The notes under the pieces: model-generated
Seen by the model: the letters and a program-made list of their open reading frames with translations, nothing else
What the model was told of the DNA's origin: nothing
The model's database searches: none
Shown here: positions 1 through 8,310 of the stretch, in pieces
Layout: each line of letters begins with the position of its first letter
Numbering within the stretch: position 1 is the first letter of the stretch
Translations under genes and position numbers: made by a program
Assembly: GCA_030682795.1 (NCBI GenBank)
Contig: JAUXNJ010000043.1
Coordinates: forward strand, 1-50,515
Length of the DNA: 50,515 bases
Reading direction: 5' to 3'
Origin: Sphingobacteriaceae bacterium
GTDB lineage: Bacteria; Bacteroidota; Bacteroidia; UBA7662

Positions 1-36
1 AAGGAACTTTTTCATATCTATAAGGTCGTTTATTGC

Positions 37-3000
37 TTAGAAAATAACTTTTACGGTTTTTACACTTGCGCCGCTCACCAACTGCACTACATAGGTGCCT
101 TTGGCCAGGTTCGGACGAAGGGCGTTGCCATCGAGGCTCAACTGCTGCTGCAGATACACGGTGCGACCGCTGATGTCGAGGATGCGGAGGCTTTGGGCTT
201 GCTCAATGCCACGGATGTATAAGGCACCTTCGTTGGTGTATATTTGGATGAGGTCGTTCTGCTGGTTGTTTACCGAAGTTGTTGCACCAGTACTGTTGAA
301 ATGCAAACGGAAGCGGTCTACAGCCTCGTTGCTACCAACGGTGATACTTACAACTTGGCCATCTACCAGGTCTGTAAAGCTACCAAATCTGCGGTCTTCA
401 AGCTGAACGCGGCTGGAAGTAAGCATGGCAGCAGCGTCGAAGGTAAAGTTGAAACTGCCTGCACCAAAGGTTTCGAGTTGCAAAGGCACCACTACTGCCG
501 CGGCGGTAAGTTCTGGCAATGAATTGATGCTGTATTTTACGCCATTGGCATCGCTGGTGTACAAATCGGGGGTGCCGTTGAAATAATCGGTTACAAACTC
601 AGCATCATAGGCCGCATCGTGGTTTTCGGTAGCGTTGGCACGGAAGCGGATCACGGTTTCAATCGCACTGTTGTTGGTGGTATTGGTGACTTTCACACGG
701 TAGATGTCGCCAGCTGCTTGTGTGCGCTGGTAGCTAGGCGTTTGACCGCTTACCCGAGCCGCAGCAGGGTAGGCCAAACTTGGCGTACCTGAAGCCAGTG
801 CCCGCACCATAAATCCTTGCATGGGAGCAATGTAGCGGCTACCGCCATTGGCAGCAACCCCATCGATGTACGATGCCCAAGCACCACCACCTACGGCTAC
901 ATCGTCTTTTACCCATACCCAAACTGCATTTTGCATATCGGTGCGGGTTACGGCATCCCAATCGAGTACACTGGCAAACGGATTACCAGCGAAATTCCAA
1001 CGTTGTGTGGCGTTGCCCATGCTGATGGCTGCAACATCGCTCAATTGCAAAGCACCGGTGAAGCTGATGGTGTTGGCAGCATTGTTCCACACGCCATAAC
1101 CAATGCCTTGCGGCCAAGTGCCAGCACGGTTGCTGATGCCTTCGTAGGCATTGCTGCCCTCGTTGTAGCCAATTACGGTGTTGGTAGCTGTTGGAAGATT
1201 GGTAACGGTGTTGATTACAGGATTGCTGGCCAAAGGATGGCTCACAAAACGGAAACCGCTGTTGTTGGCCGATGCCCATGGGAGGAAGCGCTCTACGGTT
1301 ACATTGCCGTTGATGCTGCTGTTGGTGCCATTGATAACGTTGGCACTTACATTGGCAGCTGTAGATTTAAGTGTAAGGTTACCCCCTGTGTTCAGCACGC
1401 CGCTCTTTAAATTTAAGGTGCCTGAAATAGAAGAGGCGGCTGATAGACTAACATTGCCATCAACCAATACGTTGTCGAAATTGCCAGAAGTAGCTAAAGT
1501 AGCCGTGCTGCGCTCTGCAATAAAGTTGATGTCGTCGATGGCAAATTCATCGCGGCTTCCTGTGCCACCATTGTCGGTGCCTGACCAGCGCAGGTACAAA
1601 AAGCCATCTGCAGCCACGTTTAAGCCACTTAAGCTTATTGAGAAGTATTGAGGAACCCAAAGTACGCTGCCTTGTGAAGCTAAAACAGAAGAATAGCTCG
1701 CATCAGTGGCTGAGGTGTAGGTGCTGTTGTCGGTAGAATGACTGAAAGCTATGGTGGTAGAACGTGCCTCGTTGTTGTTTACCCATAAAATGTAGGACAA
1801 CTGCGCGTTGTTTAAAGTTGCACCCGTTTTGTTTTGGATGCGGAGGGTGAAATTTCCACCAGTTGAAAACACAGTGCCAGTAGGTTGAATACCTAAAGCG
1901 ATATTTCCAGTGGCCACTTCGAAGGCAAAAGCCCCACTGCTAGTTACCCCACCTGTACTAATACCGAAACCTGATGAAAGATTCCCTCCAAAAGTAGCAG
2001 CTCCTGATGAGTTCGCTGAGTAGGCCCAAGCATTACTGTTTAACTGGCCCGCAGCGGGATTAGCAGCACCGAATGTGCTAGCTGCCGCAAAGCTGCCATT
2101 GTTTACATTGTCCACCGTTGCATCGAAGTTGATGCTAAATACCGTATTGGTAGCGTTGATTTGCCAGCCCAAGGGTACCGACAGGGTAGTGGCATTGGCG
2201 GTACCTGGGGTAGTTGGGTTGTAGTTGGTAGAGGCTGAAACACCGCCATCATTATAAGCAAAAATGGCAAAATGGTAAGTGGTAGCAGGATTAGGTACGG
2301 TAACGGTTACACTGGTGCCGTTACCTTTTAATACAACCCTGTTGTTGGTATTGATAATGGCGCCACTGCTAAAAGTTGCATTAGGTGTATAATCGGTGCC
2401 GTCGACTGGTTCGCCATCTACGGCTGAACCTTCTTTCGCCAAGATGATCCAATTGCTCAAGCCACCAGTATTGCCAACGGTGAGCTCAATGGTGCTGGCA
2501 GTGATGGCGCCAATACTTAAACTAGGTTGTGTACTGGGTTGCGTTGAGAGCACCACACCACTCAAGGCCACGTTCACCGCAGTAGCACCTGCCGAAGTAC
2601 AGCTGATGTTTCCAGACGAAGTACCTAAGGTAGCGCTGTTTTGACGTACGTGGATGGTTTGGGTAGGTACACTGTCAACCACAAAAGCAGTGTGTACCGT
2701 ATCTTGGAAAGTTACATTGTCTCTTGATACCTGAAAGCCCGCTGGAGCAGTTAAAACTACACGTTCGGTAACGTTGGTAGCGCGTACGGTGAAGTTTTGA
2801 GAGGCAGAGCTGGAGCCAGTGATAGCTGTAAAGCCTGATAAAGAGACTGTGTTAGTTATAATTGTTGGACTGGCTGAAGCAAGGCTTGTTACCGTTATGT
2901 CATCCAAACGTATTCTATCTCTACTATTTGCTGTTCCTGACGAAATATAATAAACCCAACGTAAATGAACAATGGGTTCATTATTACATGCACTCGGTAA

Positions 3001-3561
3001 TTCAATTTCAGTGAATGTTTGAGCTGCATTGAGGGAAGCCGTGCTTGTAGTAAGATATTCAGTATTTGCAACGTTGGTAAAGGAGCCAGAGGTGCCTATT
3101 CTATACTGTAACCGGACGCCATTAACTCTATCGGGTGAACCAGTACTGAAACCGGACGTTAATTGTTCTGCAGTAAAGGTAACTTTTAGCCCCGTTCTTC
3201 CAGAAGCATTAAGTGAAACTACAATTGCGCCTATGTTATTCGTGCCGCTATTTAGCAAACTAATTCCATTTGCAACTTCATTTCTAATAGAACCAGTTGT
3301 AATGGTAGTTGAATTTGCTACTAACACCCTATCGGCCGTTGCGTTATCTGTTAAATTCGATGATGTCCTCTCAGCACTAAAACTATGACCTTGAATTGAA
3401 GTCGGATAGGTTGTCGAAGTTCCATCTCCAAAGCCAGTAAAGGTGAAATTAGACGCACTTAAACTGTGTGCAGTTGGATTGGTTTGTCCAAAGCTGAAGA
3501 AACTTGTGATCCCCAAAAGGGATAAAAGTAGGCTTGCTCTTAGTAGTAAGCTTGGTTTCAT
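37..3561 (-). CDS. T9SS-sorted multidomain secreted surface protein
   Basis: This predicted secreted protein has 1174 residues. The ATG at 3561 is preferred over an upstream in-frame start because it begins a good signal peptide (residues 1-26, ending FSFGQ). The body is Ser/Thr/Asn-rich beta-sandwich sequence. Two copies of a module end in a similar motif (LRW followed by RDRIRLDDI at about residue 220, and LRW followed by RDEFAIDDI in the middle), a pattern common in adhesin-like T9SS cargo. The last ~75 residues form a type A sorting domain (LRILDISGRTVY, then KGTYVVQL, ending KTVKVIF), so export should be by the type IX system with anchoring or release at the surface. No enzymatic motif was recognised. 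The N-terminal ~240 codons are visibly more AT-rich than the rest. The family call is firm; the substrate or ligand is unknown. Confidence 0.85.
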   Translation of the reverse strand: MKPSLLLRASLLLSLLGITSFFSFGQTNPTAHSLSASNFTFTGFGDGTSTTYPTSIQGHSFSAERTSSNLTDNATADRVLVANSTTITTGSIRNEVANGISLLNSGTNNIGAIVVSLNASGRTGLKVTFTAEQLTSGFSTGSPDRVNGVRLQYRIGTSGSFTNVANTEYLTTSTASLNAAQTFTEIELPSACNNEPIVHLRWVYYISSGTANSRDRIRLDDITVTSLASASPTIITNTVSLSGFTAITGSSSASQNFTVRATNVTERVVLTAPAGFQVSRDNVTFQDTVHTAFVVDSVPTQTIHVRQNSATLGTSSGNISCTSAGATAVNVALSGVVLSTQPSTQPSLSIGAITASTIELTVGNTGGLSNWIILAKEGSAVDGEPVDGTDYTPNATFSSGAIINTNNRVVLKGNGTSVTVTVPNPATTYHFAIFAYNDGGVSASTNYNPTTPGTANATTLSVPLGWQINATNTVFSINFDATVDNVNNGSFAAASTFGAANPAAGQLNSNAWAYSANSSGAATFGGNLSSGFGISTGGVTSSGAFAFEVATGNIALGIQPTGTVFSTGGNFTLRIQNKTGATLNNAQLSYILWVNNNEARSTTIAFSHSTDNSTYTSATDASYSSVLASQGSVLWVPQYFSISLSGLNVAADGFLYLRWSGTDNGGTGSRDEFAIDDINFIAERSTATLATSGNFDNVLVDGNVSLSAASSISGTLNLKSGVLNTGGNLTLKSTAANVSANVINGTNSSINGNVTVERFLPWASANNSGFRFVSHPLASNPVINTVTNLPTATNTVIGYNEGSNAYEGISNRAGTWPQGIGYGVWNNAANTISFTGALQLSDVAAISMGNATQRWNFAGNPFASVLDWDAVTRTDMQNAVWVWVKDDVAVGGGAWASYIDGVAANGGSRYIAPMQGFMVRALASGTPSLAYPAAARVSGQTPSYQRTQAAGDIYRVKVTNTTNNSAIETVIRFRANATENHDAAYDAEFVTDYFNGTPDLYTSDANGVKYSINSLPELTAAAVVVPLQLETFGAGSFNFTFDAAAMLTSSRVQLEDRRFGSFTDLVDGQVVSITVGSNEAVDRFRLHFNSTGATTSVNNQQNDLIQIYTNEGALYIRGIEQAQSLRILDISGRTVYLQQQLSLDGNALRPNLAKGTYVVQLVSGASVKTVKVIF

Positions 3562-3846
3562 AATGTATTTTTTATTCAATTTAGTTTGCCTCAAATCTCC
3601 CGTTTAATCGAGCCTTCGCCAAGCTTTACAGGTTATCAAATCTTTAACTTATTGTTTTCAGTTTTAAGAAGTGCCAAAATAGGCAGATGCTACTAATTGA
3701 CCAGCATTTTGCCCCAATTGTGGAAAAAGTTGCGCAATACGCAATATTATTCCCAAAGAGAGAAAGGAAAAGGGCAAAAAAAAGAGGCTTAAAAAGCCTC
3801 TTTAAAATCCAAAATATTCAAATTTTAATCATGCATAAATAGCCTG
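3562..3846. other. Intergenic region between actin-like ATPase and T9SS protein
   Basis: These 285 bases are AT-rich and contain no convincing ORF. They hold the terminator of the upstream minus-strand gene (3781-3803) and presumably the promoter of the T9SS gene. A TATTTTGG sequence (minus strand, 3673-3680) is an imperfect candidate -7 box. Confidence 0.4.
3776..3803 (-). terminator. Intrinsic terminator of actin-like ATPase gene
   Basis: A perfect 10-bp stem (AAAGAGGCTT at 3781-3790 with AAGCCTCTTT at 3794-3803) closes a 3-nt loop. Read on the minus strand, it is followed by a run of eight T. It lies about 45 nt after the stop codon of the gene ending at 3847. Confidence 0.8.
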
Positions 3847-5142
3847 TTACCACATGCCTGTCTTCAAAAATTTGCCCAAACGGTCGGCACTTTTGGCGGG
3901 TGCAGTTTTGGGAGCAGGCTGGGGACGAGCAGCCGAGAGCGTGCTGATAACTTCTTCTGCTGCAGGCGCACTTTCAAGCGCCTCATCCACAATGTTTAAA
4001 ACCGGGGCAGGGGTAGGGCTCACCACAGGCGCAGCTTTTGCAACTGGCTGGCGAGGCACTACTTTTTCGATGGTGGCCGGCTCTGTTTTTTCTGAAAAGT
4101 CGTTGTCGGGCGTAGGCTTGGCGCTGCCCTTGGCAAAACTTACAATGGTGGTGGCATTGCCGAGGTCGATGCCCACAGCCGCCGAAGCATCCCCATTGTT
4201 AAGCTGTATGCTGTTGATGCAATAGCCGGTGGTGGCCATGCCGGCAGGGTTTTGCGGCACAATTACTTCTACCACATCCTGGAATTCGAGGTTAAACTGC
4301 GCCAATAAATCTTCATAATGGGCACCGCCCCCTACGAGGTAGAGTTTGTCGGCCCGCTGAAAGTCGCTGTCCTGGAAAGCCTTCCGCAAAGCCGGCGAAA
4401 TTACTTCTTGGTAATACTGCTGCAGCACCCTCTCGCGGGTTTCGCGCAGGTCTACCCGTTTGCGGTTGCTAAACAGAAAACCTTTTTGGAAGGCTTGGTC
4501 GAGCTGGTGCTCGTTCTGCAATTCGAGGTAGTATTTTTTGCCCAGCTCGTTCATCATCAAATTTACGGCATAACGCAGTCCGTTAGTCGAAATCGACGTA
4601 CGTTGCACGCTACCACTTTCGGTGCTCATCACCGCCTCGCAGGTGCCAAAGCCGAGCGACACCACAAAGAAGTTGCCTTTGGCTTGGGGGGCGCCGTGGC
4701 GCAAACCTAGGATGCAACCCTGAATTTCGGGCATCACCTGTACCTTATTAACGCTTACCGGGAAATTGCGGCGCACGGCATTTGAAAAGGTGGCTGGATC
4801 GTATTCGATCACATGCTCGCGCTCAATGATTTCAACGGCTTGCTCGCGGTACAACTGATAGGTAGAGGTAGGGAAGCCCGTGGTGACGGTGAGTTTGTTT
4901 TTGCCAAGTTCGGTGGAAGCGAGCAGCAAGGCCGACTTCAACAGCAATTGATATTCTAATTCGCCAGGGGCGGAGTTGATGTTTTTGTGTGGGGCCACGC
5001 CTTCGGTGAGGGCCAAATTACCAATCACATAGGCTCGGCGTTTTTCATGCAACTTCAAACCATTGATGAGGTCTGGAGCTACCTGGCGCAGCTCGGTGTT
5101 GTTGCCTTCGATGATACTGGGGAATTGTAATAATTCAAACAT
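3847..5142 (-). CDS. Actin-like (ParM/Alp-type) ATPase, apparently circularly permuted
   Basis: This 431-residue protein carries the actin-fold nucleotide-binding motifs in an unusual order. The N-terminus begins at the stretch that normally follows the first phosphate loop (QFPSI, residues 6-10). Next come TTGFPTSTY (87-95), the MPE-containing strand (137-139), the phosphate-2-like VSLGFGTCEA (161-170), the adenosine motif LVGGGA (269-274), and the NPAGMATTGY segment (298-307). Only then does a phosphate-1-like motif appear, VGIDLGNATTIVSF (323-336), which in ParM, actin and Hsp70 sits at the N-terminus. Residues 340-420 are a Pro/Ala-rich, probably disordered tail ending in a short basic/aromatic peptide (RLGKFLKTGMW). 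An in-frame TAG two codons before the ATG rules out a longer N-terminus. No ParR or parC-like partner is seen next to it. Membership of the actin superfamily is well supported; the cellular role (filament, segregation, scaffold) is unknown. Confidence 0.8.
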   Translation of the reverse strand: MFELLQFPSIIEGNNTELRQVAPDLINGLKLHEKRRAYVIGNLALTEGVAPHKNINSAPGELEYQLLLKSALLLASTELGKNKLTVTTGFPTSTYQLYREQAVEIIEREHVIEYDPATFSNAVRRNFPVSVNKVQVMPEIQGCILGLRHGAPQAKGNFFVVSLGFGTCEAVMSTESGSVQRTSISTNGLRYAVNLMMNELGKKYYLELQNEHQLDQAFQKGFLFSNRKRVDLRETRERVLQQYYQEVISPALRKAFQDSDFQRADKLYLVGGGAHYEDLLAQFNLEFQDVVEVIVPQNPAGMATTGYCINSIQLNNGDASAAVGIDLGNATTIVSFAKGSAKPTPDNDFSEKTEPATIEKVVPRQPVAKAAPVVSPTPAPVLNIVDEALESAPAAEEVISTLSAARPQPAPKTAPAKSADRLGKFLKTGMW

Positions 5143-5494
5143 CAGCTTCTAGGGTTGGTTGGTTAAATCCTCTTATTATACTGGGTTACATTCGTAAACT
5201 TTTGCAAAATATAAAATGCAAGGCAAATGGGAAAACATTTGGGATTATTTCTACATTATTATTTTGCGCGTTGATGAGGCGTTTTAGCGGTTGTTCTTAT
5301 AAGCTTCCCTAGGAGCTCCGTACACGCAAATATTTAATTTAAATACCAAGTATATATAGTGTATTTATTGATAGGAATTTTGTTAGGAGGGATTGGCTGG
5401 CGATACAACCATTGAACCACATTGCTAGCTGTTGCGCCTCCAAAAAAGGAAGCGAAGGTTCGTTGTTTAAAAAACTAATGGTTCGTGTGCGCTT
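5143..5494. other. 352-bp intergenic region
   Basis: This is AT-rich sequence between the actin-like gene and the 3' end of the dehydrogenase gene, both on the minus strand. It should contain the promoter of the actin-like gene; TATATTTTG on the minus strand near 5205-5213 is a loose match to the -7 box. No ORF, repeat or strong terminator was seen. Confidence 0.4.
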
Positions 5495-6709
5495 TTAGTC
5501 GGCGTGCCCGTAACCCGGACCGAGATACGTAAAAGCGGGCATCAAAGCGCCGTCGCGCGTAATGGTTGCTCGCTCAATCATGGGGTGCTGGTGCGGCGAT
5601 AGCAGCAGGTGCATGACGTGTTTTACCAGGTTGTAGCTAAACTCGCGCGAGGCATCCACCGGCAGTTCGCAGGGGAGGTTGTCGACCGCCATCACATCAA
5701 TGGAGCCAGGTGCAAAGGGCAGGGTTTCGGCTTCTTGCTGCGGATCGTAGCCATATACCGGGTCGGGAATGGTGCTGGCGCGCAGGGTAGAGGGGATGCT
5801 TCCTTCGATGTCGCAGGTAACGTCGGCAATGGTTTGAATGCTAAAATCGGGCGCTTTCATGTCTTCTTTGGTAAAAAAGACGGGCGCTTTGGGCGACCAA
5901 TATATGGTGTTGATCATGAGGTCGGCCACGCGGGTGTAAGGCTCAAAAATGGAGACATATTCGTCGGGATGGGCATGGAAATGGGCGCCGTCCCAAGCCG
6001 TATTGTTGCGGTGGCGGTACATATCCTTGCTCCGCAGCTCGCAATACACGGCTTCGTTGAAGTTTTCGGTGAGAAATTCTTGCGGACTCACCTTCCTCAA
6101 ACCGGCTGCGGCCAACAGCTCCACTGCGCCAGCGCCTACGCGGCCTGTGCCCGTAACCACCACCTTCATGGCAGGCAGGTTAAGACTGGTGTAGGTGGCC
6201 CGCATTTCGGCATAATCGCGAAACGAATGGGCGGGTTTGAGGTGGAATTTGCCGGAGCGCCGGCCGTAGGTGAGGAGTCCGTTGTGGGTACCCACCACGC
6301 CTGCAAAATGCCCGAAAGCCACCGCCCGTTTGCCGTTATCGAAGGTAATGAGCTCGTAATCGATCATCCGAATTTGCTTTTTGAGCAGCTCCTGCAGCAG
6401 TTTGCGGTTGTACGGTTGGCGTTTGATGGTGTGCGAAAAAAACAGATAGGTCTTTTGCGGCTGCAGCAAACTCACCGGCACCTCTTTTACCCCCATCAAA
6501 ATGTGGCACTGGCTGAGGTCTTCACTGATCACGCATCCCGCCCGTTGGTAGGCCGATTCGGGGAAGCAGCGGATGTCGGAGGGCTGCACATAAATCTCTA
6601 AATGGCCGTATTGCTGGAGGAGTTCCTGGCAATGCTCGGGAATGAGGGGAACGCGGTGATCGGGTGGCACTTTGCCTTCGCGGAGGATGCCGAGGCGGAT
6701 GGTTTGCAT
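5495..6709 (-). CDS. Saccharopine dehydrogenase / alanine dehydrogenase-like NAD-dependent oxidoreductase
   Basis: This 404-residue enzyme is of the AlaDH/PNT-LYS1 superfamily. The N-terminal catalytic domain starts with the family signature LGILREGKVPPDHRVPL (residues 6-22), then GVKEVP (73-78) and FFSHTIK (90-96). By analogy with fungal Lys1, K75 and H93 are the probable catalytic residues. A Rossmann segment follows, with VTGTGRVGAGA (185-195; GxGxxG). This points to an NAD(P)-dependent amino-acid dehydrogenase, either saccharopine-type or a close relative; I cannot tell which substrate. The start at 6709 is chosen because upstream in-frame codons run into the tmRNA gene and its terminator and have no family resemblance. 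The gene is monocistronic, downstream of ssrA on the same strand. Confidence 0.85.
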   Translation of the reverse strand: MQTIRLGILREGKVPPDHRVPLIPEHCQELLQQYGHLEIYVQPSDIRCFPESAYQRAGCVISEDLSQCHILMGVKEVPVSLLQPQKTYLFFSHTIKRQPYNRKLLQELLKKQIRMIDYELITFDNGKRAVAFGHFAGVVGTHNGLLTYGRRSGKFHLKPAHSFRDYAEMRATYTSLNLPAMKVVVTGTGRVGAGAVELLAAAGLRKVSPQEFLTENFNEAVYCELRSKDMYRHRNNTAWDGAHFHAHPDEYVSIFEPYTRVADLMINTIYWSPKAPVFFTKEDMKAPDFSIQTIADVTCDIEGSIPSTLRASTIPDPVYGYDPQQEAETLPFAPGSIDVMAVDNLPCELPVDASREFSYNLVKHVMHLLLSPHQHPMIERATITRDGALMPAFTYLGPGYGHAD

Positions 6710-6810
6710 GCTGCAAAAAAACGGCTGTTTGGCGTGAAAAGCAACGAAAAGCGGTTCTTTTTGTGGGATGAAGTTCGAATGTGCTTTTAAACAACGGCAG
6801 GGGAGAAATG

Positions 6811-6841
6811 AAAAAGGCAGTCCGTTGAAGAACTGCCTTTT
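6811..6841 (-). terminator. Intrinsic terminator of tmRNA
   Basis: A 9-bp stem (AAAGGCAGT at 6813-6821 with ACTGCCTTT at 6832-6840) has a 10-nt loop and a T-run on the minus strand. It begins 2-3 nt after the tmRNA discriminator base. Confidence 0.85.
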
Positions 6842-6842
6842 G

Positions 6843-7209
6843 TGGAGCTGCAGGGAGTCGAACCCTGGTCCAGACAAGCTGATCTGAAGCTTTCTACATG
6901 CTTAGCCGTCCGTTGATTTTCGAGTCACACCAGGTCGGGGGCTTACCACAGTGCTTCCTTAGTTGCTGTTGTTTCGCCCTTGGCACGCAACGGGCCGCAG
7001 ACTATTTTCTCATTGGTTATGCCTCCATATGCCAGGACTAAGAAACCCATCCCAACGGAGACAACTCATGCGTAATTCCTAGAATTAGGCAGCGAGTGCG
7101 TAATTGTTTTCGCCAGTTATGGCTCGAGTGTTCCGATTTACGAGGCCCCACACAAATCTCGGCATGCTTACAGCAGTATCATCGCGAGCTGTCGATTCCG
7201 GTCAGCCCC
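6843..7209 (-). ncRNA. ssrA: Transfer-messenger RNA (tmRNA)
   Basis: tmRNA rescues stalled ribosomes by acting as tRNA-Ala and then as mRNA for a degradation tag. The 5' end GGGGCTGACCGGAATCGAC and the 3' TPsiC arm with GGTTCGACTCCC are diagnostic. The acceptor stem GGGGCTG pairs with CAGCTCC (6844-6850), with discriminator A at 6843. The tag reading frame resumes at GGC (7112-7114) and encodes GENNYALAA followed by TAA (7085-7087), giving the tag AGENNYALAA with the tRNA-borne alanine. The next bases after the discriminator are CAA, so CCA is not encoded and must be added after transcription. The length of about 367 nt is normal for one-piece tmRNA. Confidence 0.97.
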
Positions 7210-7226
7210 AATTTCGAGTAAGAATA

Positions 7227-7234
7227 CAAAGATA
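7227..7234 (-). promoter_or_regulatory. Bacteroidota -7 box of the tmRNA promoter
   Basis: The minus strand reads TATCTTTG, an exact TAnnTTTG match, 17 nt before the mature tmRNA 5' end. This fits a short precursor leader trimmed by RNase P. No clear -33 TTTG was found. Confidence 0.65.
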
Positions 7235-7249
7235 CGGAATATTTTGTTC

Positions 7250-7627
7250 CTAGCGATCGGCGGCTTTTTTTCCAATCCAGCCCAAATGCGTGTTGTGAAA
7301 GCTGTCGTTGTACTTGAGGCCATAGCCAAATAAGCGGTCCATGGCGGCGTGCCCAAACAGTATGAGTCCTGCCAGCGCCAGCTCCGGCGCCTCCAGCCAC
7401 ATCCCCAACATCCAGCAAAGCATGCCCAGCAATTGGTGGTGGAAGAAGTTGTAGACATAGGCCCCCACTTTGGCATTGTACAGGTAACCCAGCATCGAGA
7501 GGTCGGGCAGTAGCAACAGCGACGGGTACACCCACCAGGCGAAGTCTAGCTGGTTGAACAAAAAAATGGATAAGAGGAAAGCGCCCAGGTCTTCAAGCCT
7601 CAACAGGCCTTGCATCGATTTGGTCAT
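7250..7627 (-). CDS. DUF4260 family membrane protein
   Basis: This small integral membrane protein of 125 residues resembles the DUF4260 family. It shows LRLEDLGAF near the N-terminus, a LLLLPDLSMLGYLYN motif, YNFFHHQLLG, and a C-terminal GHAAMDRLFGYGLKY...THLGWIG block with conserved His/Asp/Arg. Three or four hydrophobic helices are evident. An ATG at 7627 is preferred to an upstream TTG (7651); 7615 is also possible. Function is unknown. It lies between the Crp/Fnr gene and tmRNA on the same strand. Confidence 0.8.
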   Translation of the reverse strand: MTKSMQGLLRLEDLGAFLLSIFLFNQLDFAWWVYPSLLLLPDLSMLGYLYNAKVGAYVYNFFHHQLLGMLCWMLGMWLEAPELALAGLILFGHAAMDRLFGYGLKYNDSFHNTHLGWIGKKAADR

Positions 7628-7688
7628 AAAGCATTGATTTGATGCTTGCAAAGTTCAGCAAGCTACCGCCCTTGGCCCTTGATAAAAG

Positions 7689-8270
7689 TCAAGAATTATC
7701 GCGCTGCTTGTTGCGGATGCGGCTGATGGTTTCGGGACTCATGCCCAGCACCGAGGCGATGTATTGCAGCGGCACTTGCTGAAAAAGCGCTTTGTTGTGC
7801 TGCAGGTAGTGCTCATAGCGCTCTTCGGCGCTTTTCGACAAATGAGTAAAAACCCGGTTTTCGAGGGTGATGAAGCAGCTGGCGATGATTTTTTTTTCAA
7901 TGTCGTTCCACTTGGGGAAAGCTTCGCAAAGCCGGAGGTAGTCGCTTTTGTGCAAGCTCAGCAGCTCTACTTCAGTAAGGGCCTGAATAGACCAGCGGTT
8001 GTTTTGGTTGAAGAAGAAGCTGGCGATTTCGGTCACAAAGCTGTTGGGGGTAGACAGCCACTGGGTGATTTCACGGCCATCTTCATCGAGGGCAAAAACG
8101 CGTAGGATGCCAGTATGCACCAAACTGAGCCGCTCGCACTGCCGGCCAGCCTCAGTAAAGAAGTCGTTTTTAGCCAGTTTTTCTGTCTTAAAATACGACA
8201 TGAGCTCGGTGAGTTCTGTTTCGTTAAGCTCGCTAAAATAATTTGTGAACGAAGGAGCAGGGCTGTTCAT
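7689..8270 (-). CDS. Crp/Fnr family transcriptional regulator
   Basis: This 193-residue regulator has an N-terminal cyclic-nucleotide-binding-like beta-roll (about residues 10-120, including HTGILRVFALDEDGRE) and a C-terminal winged helix-turn-helix (about 160-190: VPLQYIASVLGMSPETISRI). It has no Fnr-type cysteine cluster, so it is probably not an Fe-S oxygen sensor. This is the common Bacteroidota short Crp-like subtype, whose effectors are mostly unknown. It may act on the neighbouring DUF4260 gene or elsewhere. Confidence 0.88.
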   Translation of the reverse strand: MNSPAPSFTNYFSELNETELTELMSYFKTEKLAKNDFFTEAGRQCERLSLVHTGILRVFALDEDGREITQWLSTPNSFVTEIASFFFNQNNRWSIQALTEVELLSLHKSDYLRLCEAFPKWNDIEKKIIASCFITLENRVFTHLSKSAEERYEHYLQHNKALFQQVPLQYIASVLGMSPETISRIRNKQRDNS

Positions 8271-8310
8271 GCTGGGAATGGCTATTTTCAGATGCGCTTA
8301 CAGAAGCCCG

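Noticed and set aside
3847-5142. Plasmid partition locus (parM with parR/parC)
   Set aside because: There is no ParR-like small gene or iterated centromere repeat beside it, and the surroundings are chromosomal housekeeping genes.
5609-6601. 330-codon plus-strand ORF opposite the dehydrogenase
   Set aside because: The minus-strand product has clear family motifs. The plus-strand frame has none and is His/Gly-rich, as expected of an antisense shadow.
6710-6877. Longer N-terminus for the saccharopine/alanine dehydrogenase
   Set aside because: The extension would run through the tmRNA terminator and the tmRNA 3' end, and the family signature begins right at the chosen ATG.
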